Of a stretch of 39,957 bases of DNA, positions 1 to 8,754 are shown piece after piece. The notes beneath the pieces are model-generated. The model had not been told where the DNA came from. It saw only the letters and a list, made by a program, of their open reading frames with translations, and did not search any database. Position numbers and translations under genes: made by a program. How positions within the stretch are numbered: position 1 is the stretch's first letter; each line of letters begins with the position of its first letter. The stretch is from Pseudorhodoferax aquiterrae (GTDB lineage Bacteria; Pseudomonadota; Gammaproteobacteria; Burkholderiales; Burkholderiaceae_C), in contig NZ_BMYK01000040.1 of assembly GCF_014652235.1 (NCBI RefSeq), positions 1 through 39,957 on the forward strand. The letters are read 5' to 3'.

Positions 1-2
1 GC

Positions 3-42
3 GCAAGGCGCCGTGCGGGCTGTCTGCCCGCACAAGCCTTGC
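3..42. repeat. Nested inverted repeat (cruciform-like)
   Basis: Two nested perfect inverted repeats share one centre. The inner arms GTGCGGGC (13-20) and GCCCGCAC (26-33) enclose a 5-nt loop. The outer arms GCAAGGC (3-9) and GCCTTGC (36-42) flank them. No gene covers the stretch. It could be the tail of a structured intergenic repeat or a bidirectional terminator-like structure, but there is no T-run. Confidence 0.55.
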
Positions 43-65
43 AACGCCGAGTGGGCGAGCCCTGG

Positions 66-179
66 GGCCGCACCCTTCGGGCCGGGGCGCCCTGCGGCCA
101 TGGGCTGCGTTGCGCCACTTGTCCGGGCTGCAGCACGGCCTGCGTGTCGCGCCTTGCCCATGGCCGCAGGGCACCCCGG
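66..179. repeat. Intergenic inverted repeat sharing a core with the CTAG elements
   Basis: Perfect 17-bp arms at 89-105 and 156-172 extend to 24 bp with one mismatch (82-105 / 156-179). Positions 66-89 match 10995-11018 inside the element at 10858-11142 base for base over 24 bp. The 1-218 stretch therefore holds a repeat related in part to the longer elements, though the flanking sequence differs. No gene is seen in 1-218. Confidence 0.6.
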
Positions 180-218
180 CGTGGGCCTATTCATTTCGGA
201 AACACCCTCTGAGCCCGC

Positions 219-647
219 TCAGAACGTGACGACGACCGAGGGCACGTTGCGCTGTGCCGCGCCGTGGAACACGGCCTCGATGTTGTTGCCGTCCGGATCG
301 AGCACGAAGGCGCCGTAGTAGCCCGGGTGGTAGGGCCGCTCGCCGGGGCCGCCGTTGTCGCGGCCGCCGTGGGCCAGCGCGGCCTTGTGGAAGGCGTCCA
401 CGGTGGCGCGGTCCTTGGCCTGGAAGGCCAGGTGGTGGCGGCCCGTCAGCTGCCCTTGGGCGGCCGTGCTGCTGGCGGTCGAGACGAAGAGTTCGTCGGC
501 CCAGAAGTAGTCGTCGCCCGTGCCGCCCAGCGGGATCTCCAGCGTCGCGAACACGGCCGTGTAGAAGCGCCGGCTGGCCTCGAGGTCGCGCACCACCAGC
601 TGGATGTGGTCGATCAGCCGGCCGCGGTGCAGTTGATTGGTCTCCAT
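219..647 (-). CDS. VOC family (glyoxalase/bleomycin-resistance fold) protein
   Basis: The 142-aa protein has the vicinal oxygen chelate fold, whose members are small metal-dependent enzymes or binding proteins. The first beta-alpha module opens with 'DHIQLVVRDLEASRRFY' (residues 13-29), and the second holds 'YYGAFVLDPDGNNIEAVFHG', the usual end of a VOC domain. Family knowledge places a metal ligand at the His near residue 14 and another near the C-terminal Glu; substrate cannot be told. AAGGAG lies at good spacing before the ATG. The gene is downstream of tctA on the same strand but behind a strong terminator, so it is probably not a regular member of the tct operon. Confidence 0.85.
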   Translation of the reverse strand: METNQLHRGRLIDHIQLVVRDLEASRRFYTAVFATLEIPLGGTGDDYFWADELFVSTASSTAAQGQLTGRHHLAFQAKDRATVDAFHKAALAHGGRDNGGPGERPYHPGYYGAFVLDPDGNNIEAVFHGAAQRNVPSVVVTF

Positions 648-661
648 CGTGTGCTCCTTGG

Positions 662-713
662 AAAAAAAGAAAGCCGGCAGGGTACGCCGCAGAAGGCGTC
701 CCGGCCGGCTTTC
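662..713 (-). terminator. Rho-independent terminator after tctA
   Basis: Read on the minus strand, GC-rich arms AAAGCCGGC (712-704) and GCCGGCTTT (678-670), with further pairing inside, are followed by C and seven T (668-662). It begins about 20 nt after the tctA stop. The T-run ends only a few bases before the ribosome-binding site of the VOC gene. Confidence 0.88.
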
Positions 714-731
714 CCCGCTGGCGCAGGGGAT

Positions 732-2234
732 TCAGGCCGCCTTGCGCCGCCCCATCCACTGGACCACGCGCGGCAGCACCAGCACGGCCAGCACCACGAC
801 CAGCAGGGCGAGCGACATCGGCCGTTGCAGGAACACCATGGCGCTGCCTTCGCCGATCGAGACCGCGTTGCGCAGCTGCGCCTCGGCCAGCGGGCCCAGG
901 ATCATGCCGACGACCACGGGCGCGGTCGGGAAGGCGTAGCGCCGCATCAGCACGCCCAAGAGGCCGATGCCGAACAGCAGGAACAGGTCGAACGCACTCT
1001 GGCGCATGCCGTAGGCGCCCACGGTCGAGAAGATCAGGATGCCCGCGTACAGCTGCGGCTTGGGGATCTTGAGCAGCTTGACCCACAGACCGACCATCGG
1101 CAGGTTCAGCACCAGCAGCATGACATTGCCGATGTACAGCGAGGCGATCAGCGCCCAGACCAGTGCGGCCGAAGTCGTGAACAGCTGCGGACCGGGCTGG
1201 ATGCCGTAGTTCTGGAACGCGCCGAGCAGGATGGCCGTGGTGTTGCTGGTCGGGATGCCCAGCGTCAGCAGCGGGATCAGCGCGGCCGTCACGGTGGCGT
1301 TGTTGGCGGCCTCGGGGCCGGCCACGCCTTCGATCGCGCCCTTGGTGCCGAACTCGGCCTGGGCCGCGGGGTCCTTGGCGAGCTTCTTTTCGGTGGCGTA
1401 CGACAGGAAGGTCGGGATCTCGGTGCCGCCGGCCGGGATGCAGCCGAACGGCGTGCCGATCACCGTGCCGCGCAGCCAGGCCGGGACCGAGCGCTTCCAG
1501 TCGCGCGCGGTCATGTGCACGCGGCTGAGCTTGTTCTGCGACTCGACCACGCGGCCCTCGTACAGCACGGCGTACAGCACCTCGGCCACGGCGAACAGGC
1601 CCACCGCCACGAGCACGATCTCGATGCCGTCCAGCAGCTCGGGGATGTTGCCCACGTAGCGGCCCTGGCCCGAGATCTGGTCCAGGCCCACGCAGCCGAT
1701 GGCCAGGCCGATGAACAGCGCCGTCATGCCGCGCAGCGTGCTCTGGCCCAGCACCGCACTGACGGTGGTGAAGGCCAGCAGCATGAGCATGAAGTACTCG
1801 GGCGGGCCGAGCTTGACGGCGAACTCGGCCACGCTGGGCGCGAACAGCGTCACGACCACGGTGGCGATGGTGCCGGCCACGAAGGAGCCGATCGCCGCCG
1901 TGGCCAGCGCCGCGCCGGCGCGACCGCTCTTGGCCATCTTGTTGCCTTCCATGGCCGTGACCATGGAGGCGGTCTCCCCCGGCGTGTTGAGCAGGATGGA
2001 GGTGGTGGAGCCGCCGTACATCGCCCCGTAGTAGATGCCGGCGAAGAAGATCATCGAGGCCGTGACGTCGACCTTGCCCGTGATGGGCAACAGCATGGCC
2101 ACGGCCACGGCCGGGCCGATGCCGGGCAGCACGCCGACGGCCGTGCCGAGCGCGCAGCCGACCAGGCACCACAGCAGGTTGCTGACGGTGATGGCCTGGC
2201 TGAAGCCTTGCAGGAGGGCGTTGAAGATGTCCAT
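732..2234 (-). CDS. tctA: Tripartite tricarboxylate transporter, large permease TctA
   Basis: This 500-aa integral membrane protein is the large permease of a TTT-family secondary transporter, which takes up carboxylates such as citrate or related acids using ion gradients and a periplasmic binding protein. About a dozen hydrophobic segments are visible. Family signatures are '[19 protein letters not shown]' near residues 34-52 and '[20 protein letters not shown]' near residue 260. Length matches the family. It starts one base after the tctB stop, so the two are probably translationally coupled. A terminator follows it. Substrate is not predictable from sequence. Confidence 0.95.
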   Translation of the reverse strand: MDIFNALLQGFSQAITVSNLLWCLVGCALGTAVGVLPGIGPAVAVAMLLPITGKVDVTASMIFFAGIYYGAMYGGSTTSILLNTPGETASMVTAMEGNKMAKSGRAGAALATAAIGSFVAGTIATVVVTLFAPSVAEFAVKLGPPEYFMLMLLAFTTVSAVLGQSTLRGMTALFIGLAIGCVGLDQISGQGRYVGNIPELLDGIEIVLVAVGLFAVAEVLYAVLYEGRVVESQNKLSRVHMTARDWKRSVPAWLRGTVIGTPFGCIPAGGTEIPTFLSYATEKKLAKDPAAQAEFGTKGAIEGVAGPEAANNATVTAALIPLLTLGIPTSNTTAILLGAFQNYGIQPGPQLFTTSAALVWALIASLYIGNVMLLVLNLPMVGLWVKLLKIPKPQLYAGILIFSTVGAYGMRQSAFDLFLLFGIGLLGVLMRRYAFPTAPVVVGMILGPLAEAQLRNAVSIGEGSAMVFLQRPMSLALLVVVLAVLVLPRVVQWMGRRKAA

Positions 2235-2235
2235 G

Positions 2236-2751
2236 TCAAAGCCACCCGGTTTGCGTCAGGCCCGGCAGGTTGATCGCCAGGAATTTCGTGAACATCCAAT
2301 AGACCGGCGCGGAGATCAACAGCCCCGTGACCAGGTCCGTCGCCCAGGTGCGCGCGCTGCCCGCCACGGCCTGGCCGGCCGCACGGCGCAGGCCTTGCAC
2401 GGCCAGCACATAGCACAGCGTGCAGCCCAGGATGAAGCCCAGGTGCTCGATCAGCGCGGCGTTGAGCAGCAGGCCGGCCGAGACCCAGACCAGGCCGCTC
2501 CAGTTGGCCGGCGGCAGATCGGCCTCGTCGCCGCTGTCGCGAAAGCCCCCGCTGCGCGCTTCCCAGAACAGGAAGGCGCCGCACAGCGTCAGTGCGCCGG
2601 CGCACAGCATGGGCAGGAAGTTGGGGCCCACGCCGCCGTAGCCGGCGTCCGACGAGATGCCCAGCGCGCCCCAGCCCATGGCCAGGCCGGTCAGCAGCAC
2701 GCCCAGGGCGACCAGCGTCTGCGGGCCCTTGTTGGAAGAAGAATCTGTCAT
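2236..2751 (-). CDS. tctB: Tripartite tricarboxylate transporter, small permease TctB
   Basis: The 171-aa protein has four predicted transmembrane helices and is the small permease that partners TctA. An upstream in-frame extension to 2868 exists, but the start at 2751 (MTDSSSNKG...) is preferred. It is preceded by GGAG eight bases upstream, and the extension has repeat-like composition. The sequence is poorly conserved in this family, so identity rests on size, hydrophobicity and position between tctC and tctA. It lies 151 bp downstream of tctC. Confidence 0.9.
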   Translation of the reverse strand: MTDSSSNKGPQTLVALGVLLTGLAMGWGALGISSDAGYGGVGPNFLPMLCAGALTLCGAFLFWEARSGGFRDSGDEADLPPANWSGLVWVSAGLLLNAALIEHLGFILGCTLCYVLAVQGLRRAAGQAVAGSARTWATDLVTGLLISAPVYWMFTKFLAINLPGLTQTGWL

Positions 2752-2769
2752 CCGGTAACTCCAGAGGCA

Positions 2770-2885
2770 TGGCGCCATGTGCTTGGCGCGTCCGAGGCCG
2801 GGGCACCCGCGCAACGGGCTTTGCCCGGCCGCTGGGTGCGCCCCCTCGCAGGGGGATCGGCCGGCCACACGCAGTGCAGCCGGCC
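2770..2885. repeat. GC-rich intergenic repeat between tctC and tctB
   Basis: The tctC-tctB gap (2752-2902) holds short hairpins: CCCCCT-cgc-AGGGGG near 2850 and the palindromic run CGGCCGGCC near 2868. Similar blocks are common between genes in Comamonadaceae (my recollection of the family, not tested here). It may stabilise or separate the tctC message from tctBA, since binding proteins are often made in excess. Confidence 0.4.
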
Positions 2886-2902
2886 AGACGGCGGTGGGCT
2901 GG

Positions 2903-3862
2903 TTACACCATCCCGGACTTGGCCATGATGGCGCGCAGCGTGGCGAACTCGTCGTCGACGAACTTGTCGAACTCGGGGCCCGTCAGCACGGCCGGCGTCC
3001 AGTCGTTCTTCTTGACGGACTCCTGCCAGGACGGGCTCTTGACCGCGGTCAGCACCATGTCGGTCAGCGCCTTGCGTTGCGGCGCCGTGAGTCCGGGCGC
3101 GCCATAGACGCCGCGCCAGTTGCCGATCACCACGTCGATGCCCTGTTCCTTGAGCGTGGGCACGTTGACGCCGGGCAGGCGCTGCTCGGAGGTGACGCCG
3201 ATCGCGCGCATCTTGCCGTCGGCGATGTAGGGCGCGAACTCGCTCATGCCGCTGCCGCCGATGCTCACGTTGCCGCCCAGGATGGCGGCCGTGGCCTCGC
3301 CGCCGCCACGGAAGGCCACGTAGTTGATCTTGGCCGGGTCGACGCCGACCGCGCGCGCGATCATGGCCGCGGCGATGTGCTCCGTGGCGCCGCGCGAGCC
3401 GCCGCCCCACTTGACGCTGCCGGGGTCCTTCTTGAGCTGGGCAATCACGTCGGCCATGGTCTTGAACGGCGAGTTGGCCGGCAGTACGAACACGTTGTAT
3501 TCGCTGATCAGGCGCGCGATCGGCGTGGCCTGCGAGAGGTTCACGGGCGGCTTGCCCGTGATGATGCCGCCCAGCATCACGGCGCCCATGACCATCAGCG
3601 CATTCGGGTCGTTCTTGGCGCCGTTGACGAACTGGGCCAGGCCCAGCGCGCCGGCCGCGCCGCCCTTGTTGTCGAAGCTCACGGTGTCGGCGGCCTTGGA
3701 GTCCATCAGCGCCTTGCCCAGCGCACGGCCGGTGATGTCCCAGCCGCCGCCCGGGTTCGCCGGGATCAGCATCTTGACGTTGGGCGCGGCCAGCGCGTGC
3801 AGGGGCAGGGCGCCCGTGGCGGCCAGAGCGGCCAGGGACTTGAGGAAGTGGTCGCGGCGCAT
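2903..3862 (-). CDS. tctC: TctC/Bug family periplasmic substrate-binding protein
   Basis: The 319-aa protein starts at 3862 with MRRDHFLKSLAALAA and a Sec signal peptide ending around ALA-AP (residues 24-27). AAGGAG sits upstream at good spacing. The mature part opens with 'MLIPANPGGGWDITGRALGK', the typical Bug-family beta1 and substrate loop. It should capture a carboxylate in the periplasm and deliver it to TctBA. Burkholderiales carry very many Bug proteins, most of them orphans; this one is complete with its permeases and a divergent regulator pair, so it is probably a true TTT component. Confidence 0.93.
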   Translation of the reverse strand: MRRDHFLKSLAALAATGALPLHALAAPNVKMLIPANPGGGWDITGRALGKALMDSKAADTVSFDNKGGAAGALGLAQFVNGAKNDPNALMVMGAVMLGGIITGKPPVNLSQATPIARLISEYNVFVLPANSPFKTMADVIAQLKKDPGSVKWGGGSRGATEHIAAAMIARAVGVDPAKINYVAFRGGGEATAAILGGNVSIGGSGMSEFAPYIADGKMRAIGVTSEQRLPGVNVPTLKEQGIDVVIGNWRGVYGAPGLTAPQRKALTDMVLTAVKSPSWQESVKKNDWTPAVLTGPEFDKFVDDEFATLRAIMAKSGMV

Positions 3863-3907
3863 GCTTGCGTCTCCTTGGTGTGCATGAAAGAAGCGGCCCG
3901 CCATGGG

Positions 3908-3937
3908 CTGACGGGAGCCTGACGGCGTGGCTATGAT
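3908..3937 (+). promoter_or_regulatory. Candidate sigma-70 promoter for tctDE in the tctC/tctD divergent region
   Basis: CTGACG (3908-3913) and TATGAT (3932-3937) lie 18 bp apart and match the -35 and -10 consensus in 4 and 5 of 6 positions. They sit 56 bp before the tctD start. The 130-bp divergent gap should also hold the tctC promoter and a TctD site, but I cannot point to a clear direct repeat. Confidence 0.4.
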
Positions 3938-3992
3938 GCGCCGCCCCGCTGTCAGTTGGCTGTCCAGCGACCTGGGGTAAATACCGAGAACC

Positions 3993-4658
3993 ATGAAGCT
4001 GCTGCTCGTCGAAGACGACCCCGCGATGCAGGCCACGCTGCAGCGTGCGCTGGCCCGCAAGCAGATCGACGTGCGCGTCTGCGGCGACGGTGCGGCGGCG
4101 CTGGCGCAATGGCAGGCGCTCGAGCCCGACGTGGTGGCGCTGGACCTGAGCCTGCCCGGCCGCGACGGCCTGCAGGTGCTGGCCGATGCGCGCGCCGCCG
4201 GCCTGCGCACGCCCGTGCTGCTGTTGACCGCACGCGGCACCGTGGGCGACCGCGTGCTGGGCCTGAATGCTGGCGCCGACGACTACCTGCCCAAGCCCTT
4301 CGACCTGGACGAACTCGAGGCGCGGCTGCGCGCGCTGCGCCGCCGCCTGGGCGGCATGGACGAGCCGGTGCCCGAGGTCGGCGCGCTGCGGCTGGACCCG
4401 GCCAGCGGCGCCGTCTACCTGCGTGGCGAGGTGCTGGAACTCACGCCGCGCGAGGCCGCGCTGCTGCGCGCCTTGATGGCCCGGCCTGGCCACGCCGTGG
4501 CCAAGGAGCGGCTGTTCGCGCTGGTGTTTCCGGGCGAGGCCGAGGTGCAGACCGAGGCCATCGAGGTCGTGGCCTACCGGCTGCGCAAGAAGCTGGCCGG
4601 CAGCGGCGCAAGCCTGGTCACGCTGCGCGGCCTGGGCTATTTGCTCAAGCCCGATTGA
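3993..4658 (+). CDS. tctD: Response regulator TctD (OmpR/PhoB type)
   Basis: The 221-aa protein has a receiver domain (1-118) with acidic pair D8-D9, phosphoacceptor D51 in 'VVALDLSLPGRDG', T79 and K101. A winged-helix DNA-binding domain follows (about 125-221), ending in the usual 'EVVAYRLRKKL...LRGLGYLL'. It is divergent from tctCBA, which fits the known role of TctD as transcriptional activator of the transporter in response to its substrate. Its stop codon overlaps the tctE start by one base (TGATG). Confidence 0.93.
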   Translation: MKLLLVEDDPAMQATLQRALARKQIDVRVCGDGAAALAQWQALEPDVVALDLSLPGRDGLQVLADARAAGLRTPVLLLTARGTVGDRVLGLNAGADDYLPKPFDLDELEARLRALRRRLGGMDEPVPEVGALRLDPASGAVYLRGEVLELTPREAALLRALMARPGHAVAKERLFALVFPGEAEVQTEAIEVVAYRLRKKLAGSGASLVTLRGLGYLLKPD

Positions 4659-6064
4659 TGTCGGCGCGGACTTCGTTGCGCTTTCGGCTGCTGCTGGGCC
4701 TGTTGCTGCCGCTCACGCTGTTCATCGTGCTCAACAGCATCAGCGTCTACCGCCAGGCGCTGGCGGCCGCGACCACGGCCTACGACCGCACGCTGCTGGC
4801 TTCGGCCAAGACCATCGGCGAGCAGCTCGACGTGCAGGGCGAGGGCGAGCTGGCCGAATTGCGCGCCACGGTGCCGTTCTCGGCGCTGGAGGCCTTCGAG
4901 GCCGACAACCAGAGCCGCATGTACTACCGCGTCTCGCGCCGCGACGGCGAGATGGTCTCGGGTTTCGCCGAGCTGCCGTTCTGGCGCGGCACCCTGCCGG
5001 CCCGGCCGCCGTATGCGGCGCTGGTCGATTTCTACGACGACCGCTTCCGCGACCTGCCCGTGCGCGTGGCCGTGCTGCTGCAGCCCGTGGCGAGCGAGCG
5101 CGGCCGCGGCATGGCCGTGGTGCAGGTGGCCGAGACGCTGGAGCTGCGCGAGGCACTGGCGCGCCGGCTGCTGCTGGACATGCTGTGGCGCCAGCTGCTG
5201 CTGCTGGCCGTGGTGGCGGGGGCCACCGTGCTCGTGGTGCAGCGGGCCACGCGGCCCGTGCGCGCGCTGGGCCAGGCCATCCAGGCGCGCGCGGCCGACG
5301 ACCTCTCGCCCATCCAGGCGCCCGACGCGCCGCGCGAGCTGGCGCCGCTCATCGACGCGATGACGGCCGTGATGGCCCGCTTGCAGCGCCTGCTGGACCA
5401 CCAGAAGCGCTTCGTGCGCGATGCCGCCCACCAGCTGCGCACGCCGCTGGCAGTGCTCAAGACCCAGGTGCAGTCGGCGCGGCGCGGCGATGCGCCGCCG
5501 GAACAGGCCCTGGCCGAGATCGGTGCCACCGTAGAGCGCGCCACCGTGCTGGCCAACCAGATGCTGTCGCTGGCCAAGGTCGAGCAACTGCGCCAGCGGC
5601 CCGAGTTCGAGCGCATCGACCTGGCCGAGGCCGTGCGCGAAGTTGCGCTGGATGTCTCGCCGCTGCTGGCCGACAAAGGCCTGGACTTCGCCCTGGAGGT
5701 GCAGCCCACGCTGGTGCGCGCGCACCGCTGGATGCTGCAAGAACTCACGCGCAACCTGTTGCACAACGCCATCCGCCTGAGCCCGCCGGGCGCCGCGCTG
5801 CTGGTGGAGGTGCGGCCGCAGGCCGGCGCCGCGGTGCTGCGCGTGGCCGATGGCGGGCCGGGCATCTCGGCCGAGTTGCGCCAGCGTCTGTTCACGCCCT
5901 TCGCCGCCGGCGACGTGGCCCGCGGTTCGGGGCTGGGGCTGGCGATCTGCCGCGAGATCGTGCAGGCGCTGGACGGCGAGATCGCGCTGGACAACCGTCT
6001 CGCCGCGGACGGGCAGATGGTGGGGCTGGACGCCGTGGTGCGTCTGCCGCAAGCCGCGGCCTAA
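4658..6064 (+). CDS. tctE: Sensor histidine kinase TctE
   Basis: The 468-aa inner-membrane kinase has TM1 at about 8-30 and a periplasmic sensor region of about 145 residues with the TctE N-terminal domain layout. TM2 (about 177-196) and a short HAMP-like linker follow. The H-box is 'DAAHQLRTPL' (His258), the N-box is around 'LTRNLLHNAI' (366-371), and the G-boxes are DGGPGI (398) and GSGLGL (423). The reading frame is open much further upstream, but the start at 4658 overlaps the tctD stop and gives the normal length. It should phosphorylate TctD. Confidence 0.93.
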   Translation: MSARTSLRFRLLLGLLLPLTLFIVLNSISVYRQALAAATTAYDRTLLASAKTIGEQLDVQGEGELAELRATVPFSALEAFEADNQSRMYYRVSRRDGEMVSGFAELPFWRGTLPARPPYAALVDFYDDRFRDLPVRVAVLLQPVASERGRGMAVVQVAETLELREALARRLLLDMLWRQLLLLAVVAGATVLVVQRATRPVRALGQAIQARAADDLSPIQAPDAPRELAPLIDAMTAVMARLQRLLDHQKRFVRDAAHQLRTPLAVLKTQVQSARRGDAPPEQALAEIGATVERATVLANQMLSLAKVEQLRQRPEFERIDLAEAVREVALDVSPLLADKGLDFALEVQPTLVRAHRWMLQELTRNLLHNAIRLSPPGAALLVEVRPQAGAAVLRVADGGPGISAELRQRLFTPFAAGDVARGSGLGLAICREIVQALDGEIALDNRLAADGQMVGLDAVVRLPQAAA

Positions 6065-6076
6065 AGGTCGGGGAGG

Positions 6077-6448
6077 TCAGGCGCGGGCCGTGGCGACGGC
6101 GCGCAGCCGGTCGCGGCCCGCGGCGTCCTGCGGCAGGAAGGCCATGCCGATGCGGAAGTCGCCCGGTGCCGTATAGGACGAGTACACGGCCTTGACCTCC
6201 AGCTTGAGCCACTCCTCGTCGGGCGTGGGGCGCAGCAGCAACGTGCAGCGCGAGCCCGGCGCGATCGGTCGGTCGGTGGACAGCGAGAGGCCTTCGGCGC
6301 TGAGGTCCACCGTCATGCCGCTGCGTTCGTTGCCGCCGGAGATCAGGATGGTGACCGGCCAGCGCAGCGCATTGCGGGGCTGCAGCCGGCGGCTGGGCTG
6401 GCCCGCGAAGGGGCCGGACAGGATGGACGGTGGGCGGTGTTCTTGCAT
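6077..6448 (-). CDS. PilZ domain protein
   Basis: The 123-aa protein is essentially one PilZ domain. It shows the c-di-GMP binding signatures: an RxxxR motif at R21-R25 ('RLQPR') and a D/NxSxxG motif at D48-G53 ('DLSAEG'). Such single-domain proteins respond to cyclic di-GMP and adjust motility, adhesion or exopolysaccharide; the target cannot be inferred here. It converges on tctE with a 12-bp gap and is divergent from hyi. Confidence 0.88.
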   Translation of the reverse strand: MQEHRPPSILSGPFAGQPSRRLQPRNALRWPVTILISGGNERSGMTVDLSAEGLSLSTDRPIAPGSRCTLLLRPTPDEEWLKLEVKAVYSSYTAPGDFRIGMAFLPQDAAGRDRLRAVATARA

Positions 6449-6600
6449 TGCGGCGTTTGGGCGGGCCCGTGGCGCCGCCAGGGGGTGGCCGTGTGGGCGG
6501 TCCGTCCTGGGGCGCCATTATGCGGCGCAGCGCTGCCGCTGTTAAGCCAAGGCCGGCCGGTGGTACAAGACGCGCGCAACGATTCCATTGGAGACCCCCT

Positions 6601-7467
6601 ATGCCCCGTTTCGCCGCCAACCTCAGCATGATGTACCAAGAGCACGACTTCCTGGACCGCTTTGCGGCGGCGGCGCAGGACGGCTTTCGCGGCGTCGAGT
6701 TCCTGTTTCCCTATGCGTTCGCGGCGCACGAGATCGCCGCGCGGCTGCAGGGGGCCGGCCTGTCCCAGGTGCTGTTCAACGCGCCACCGGGGGACTTCGA
6801 AGCGGGCGAACGCGGCATCGCCGCATTGCCGGGCCGCGAGGAAGAATTCCGCAGCGGCTTCGCACGTGCGCTGGCCTATGCGGAGGCGCTGCAATGCCCG
6901 CGCCTGCACGTGATGGCGGGCCTGGTGGCTCCGGATGCCGACCGCGCGCGCATGCACGACAGCTACTGCGCCAACCTCTCGTGGGCCGCAGCCCAGGCCC
7001 ACGCGGCTGGCCGCACGGTGCTGATCGAACCCATCAACGGCCGCGACATGCCTGGCTACTTCCTGCAGCGCCAGGACCAGGCGCATGCCATCGTCGAAGC
7101 CGTGGGCAGCCCGGGCTTGGCGGTGCAGATGGACCTCTACCACTGCCAGATCGTCGAAGGCGACCTGGAAACCAAGCTGCGCCGCTACCTGCCGACCGGG
7201 CGCGTGGGCCACATCCAGATCGCGGGCGTGCCCGCGCGCCACGAGCCCGACACGGGGGAGTTGAACTACCCGCACCTCTTCGGCGTGCTCGATGCCTTGG
7301 GCTACGCGGGCTGGGTCGGCTGCGAATACCGTCCCGCCGCAGGAACGCGCGAGGGACTGGGCTGGTTCCGCACCGCCCAACGGCGTAGCACTTCACACAA
7401 GGTGTCTTCAAGCATGGCGCACGCCTTGTGCGCGCTGCATGCGGTGCATACATTTCCGGAAATGTAA
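6601..7467 (+). CDS. hyi: Hydroxypyruvate isomerase
   Basis: The 288-aa xylose-isomerase-like TIM barrel should interconvert hydroxypyruvate and tartronate semialdehyde in glyoxylate metabolism. Likely metal ligands are E143 ('[13 protein letters not shown]'), D178 ('QMDLYHCQ'), Q204 and E242 ('GCEYRP'), matching the spacing in E. coli Hyi. GGAG lies before the ATG. Family members usually end about 260 residues in, at '...GLGWFRT'; here residues 261-288 form an extra tail encoded by DNA that looks regulatory (see 7449-7466). No gcl or glxR neighbour is present, so the gene is separated from the usual pathway cluster. Confidence 0.88.
   Translation: MPRFAANLSMMYQEHDFLDRFAAAAQDGFRGVEFLFPYAFAAHEIAARLQGAGLSQVLFNAPPGDFEAGERGIAALPGREEEFRSGFARALAYAEALQCPRLHVMAGLVAPDADRARMHDSYCANLSWAAAQAHAAGRTVLIEPINGRDMPGYFLQRQDQAHAIVEAVGSPGLAVQMDLYHCQIVEGDLETKLRRYLPTGRVGHIQIAGVPARHEPDTGELNYPHLFGVLDALGYAGWVGCEYRPAAGTREGLGWFRTAQRRSTSHKVSSSMAHALCALHAVHTFPEM
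7449..7466. promoter_or_regulatory. 18-bp perfect palindrome, candidate operator
   Basis: TACATTTCCGGAAATGTA reads the same on both strands and is AT-rich in a GC-rich setting. It overlaps the hyi stop codon (7465-7467) and ends 25 bp before the glycosyltransferase start. Its size and two-fold symmetry suit a dimeric repressor or activator site. Which regulator is unknown. Confidence 0.5.
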
Positions 7468-7491
7468 CAACATGAAACCGGAGTGCATGCC

Positions 7492-8754
7492 ATGGCCTTG
7501 GAAACCACTGACAAACAGGCAGACGTCGGCTGCCGCAGCCCTGCCTGGATCACCGAGCGCCGCCGCCCGCGCGTTCTGCTGGCCTGGGAACATGGCCGCA
7601 ACTTCGGGCGGCTGTCGCGGCTGCTCGCGGTCGCGCGCATGGTGGAGCAACAGGGGGGCGAACCGGTCTGGGTGGTGCCGCGCAGCCAGCGCAACGCGCC
7701 GGCGCTGGCCGCGCTGTCGCAGCGCCGGGAAGAGGCGCCGGTGCTGGAACAACAAACCTTCGGCCCGGACTTCCGCGCCGACTCCTTCGCCGACGTGCTG
7801 CTGGCCAGCGGTTTCGACGATGCAGGCCGGCTGCTCGCGGCCGTCGAGGGCTGGACCCGTCTCATCGATGTGCTGGCACCCGAATGCGTGGTGCTGGACT
7901 ATGCGCCGGCCGCGCAGTTGACCAGCCAGCTGCTGGGCCTGCCCGCCTTCCAGATCACCAATGGTTTCGATGCGCCACCGCCCGACTGCCCGCCCTACGC
8001 AGGCGTGCGTGCCGCGTCGCCGTTGGGCCAGCGCACGGCCGAGCGCGTGGCGCGCTTGTCGGACACGATCGCGCAGGTCGGGCAGCGCTTCGGCGGTCCG
8101 CACGCGAGTTCGCTGTCCCTGATCCTGAAGCACCCGCGCCGGGTGTTCGAGTGCATTCCCGAGACCGACCCCTACGGCCCGCGCCACGAGGGCCTGTGGG
8201 TGGGCCCCCTGGCCACTCATGCCGAGACCGTCGATGTGCCCTGGCCGGAAAGCTGGCAGCGCCGCCGCGTGTTCGCCCACCTGCGCAGCAGCGCCGGTGC
8301 GAGCGCCTTGCTGGACGAGCTTCAGCTCTCGGACGCCGTCACGCTGTGCGTCTGGCGCGATGCGCCGGACGAGGTGCTGGCGCGCTACCGCCACACTTGC
8401 GTGCGCGTGCTGCGCCAGCCCTTGCACCTGGGCCGTGTGCTGGCCGATGCCGACGCCGTCATCCACCAGGGCTCGACCGCGCTGGTGAGCCACTGCCTGC
8501 TGGCCGGCAAACCGCAGCTGATCCTGCCGGCCGATTTCGAGAAGCTCAAGGTGGCGCAGCGCGTGGCGGCGTGTGGTGCTGCCGCGCTGTGGAACCCGGC
8601 CGAATGCAATGCGCGTGAGGCGCTGCGGCGTCTGCTGCATGCGCCTGCCCTGGGCGAGGCGGCGCGCACGATCGCGGCGCGCTACACGCCCGAGTGGTTC
8701 GCCGCGAACCGCAACCGCTTCGCGCGCGACCTGATCGGTCGCGCGGTGGTTTAG
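7492..8754 (+). CDS. GT-B fold glycosyltransferase (MGT/GT1-like)
   Basis: The 420-aa protein has two Rossmann-like halves. The C-terminal half carries 'HQGSTALVSHCLLAGKPQLI' followed by Pro-x-x-x-E, the donor-binding region of the UDP-glycosyltransferase/MGT family. The N-terminal half holds 'LLAWEHGRNFGRLSRLLAVA', a typical first-strand acceptor region. The ATG at 7492 is preferred over the GTG at 7483 because GGAG (7480-7483) is then correctly spaced. Acceptor and sugar are unknown; a diffusible small molecule, carotenoid or lipid is possible. No export or capsule genes are nearby. The stop overlaps the priA stop by a few bases. Confidence 0.75.
   Translation: MALETTDKQADVGCRSPAWITERRRPRVLLAWEHGRNFGRLSRLLAVARMVEQQGGEPVWVVPRSQRNAPALAALSQRREEAPVLEQQTFGPDFRADSFADVLLASGFDDAGRLLAAVEGWTRLIDVLAPECVVLDYAPAAQLTSQLLGLPAFQITNGFDAPPPDCPPYAGVRAASPLGQRTAERVARLSDTIAQVGQRFGGPHASSLSLILKHPRRVFECIPETDPYGPRHEGLWVGPLATHAETVDVPWPESWQRRRVFAHLRSSAGASALLDELQLSDAVTLCVWRDAPDEVLARYRHTCVRVLRQPLHLGRVLADADAVIHQGSTALVSHCLLAGKPQLILPADFEKLKVAQRVAACGAAALWNPAECNAREALRRLLHAPALGEAARTIAARYTPEWFAANRNRFARDLIGRAVV

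Noticed and set aside
187-2273. Frames over 600 codons on both strands across tctA and the VOC gene
   Set aside because: Composition is Arg/Gly/His-rich and they cross the terminator and gene boundaries. tctA in its own frame explains the region.
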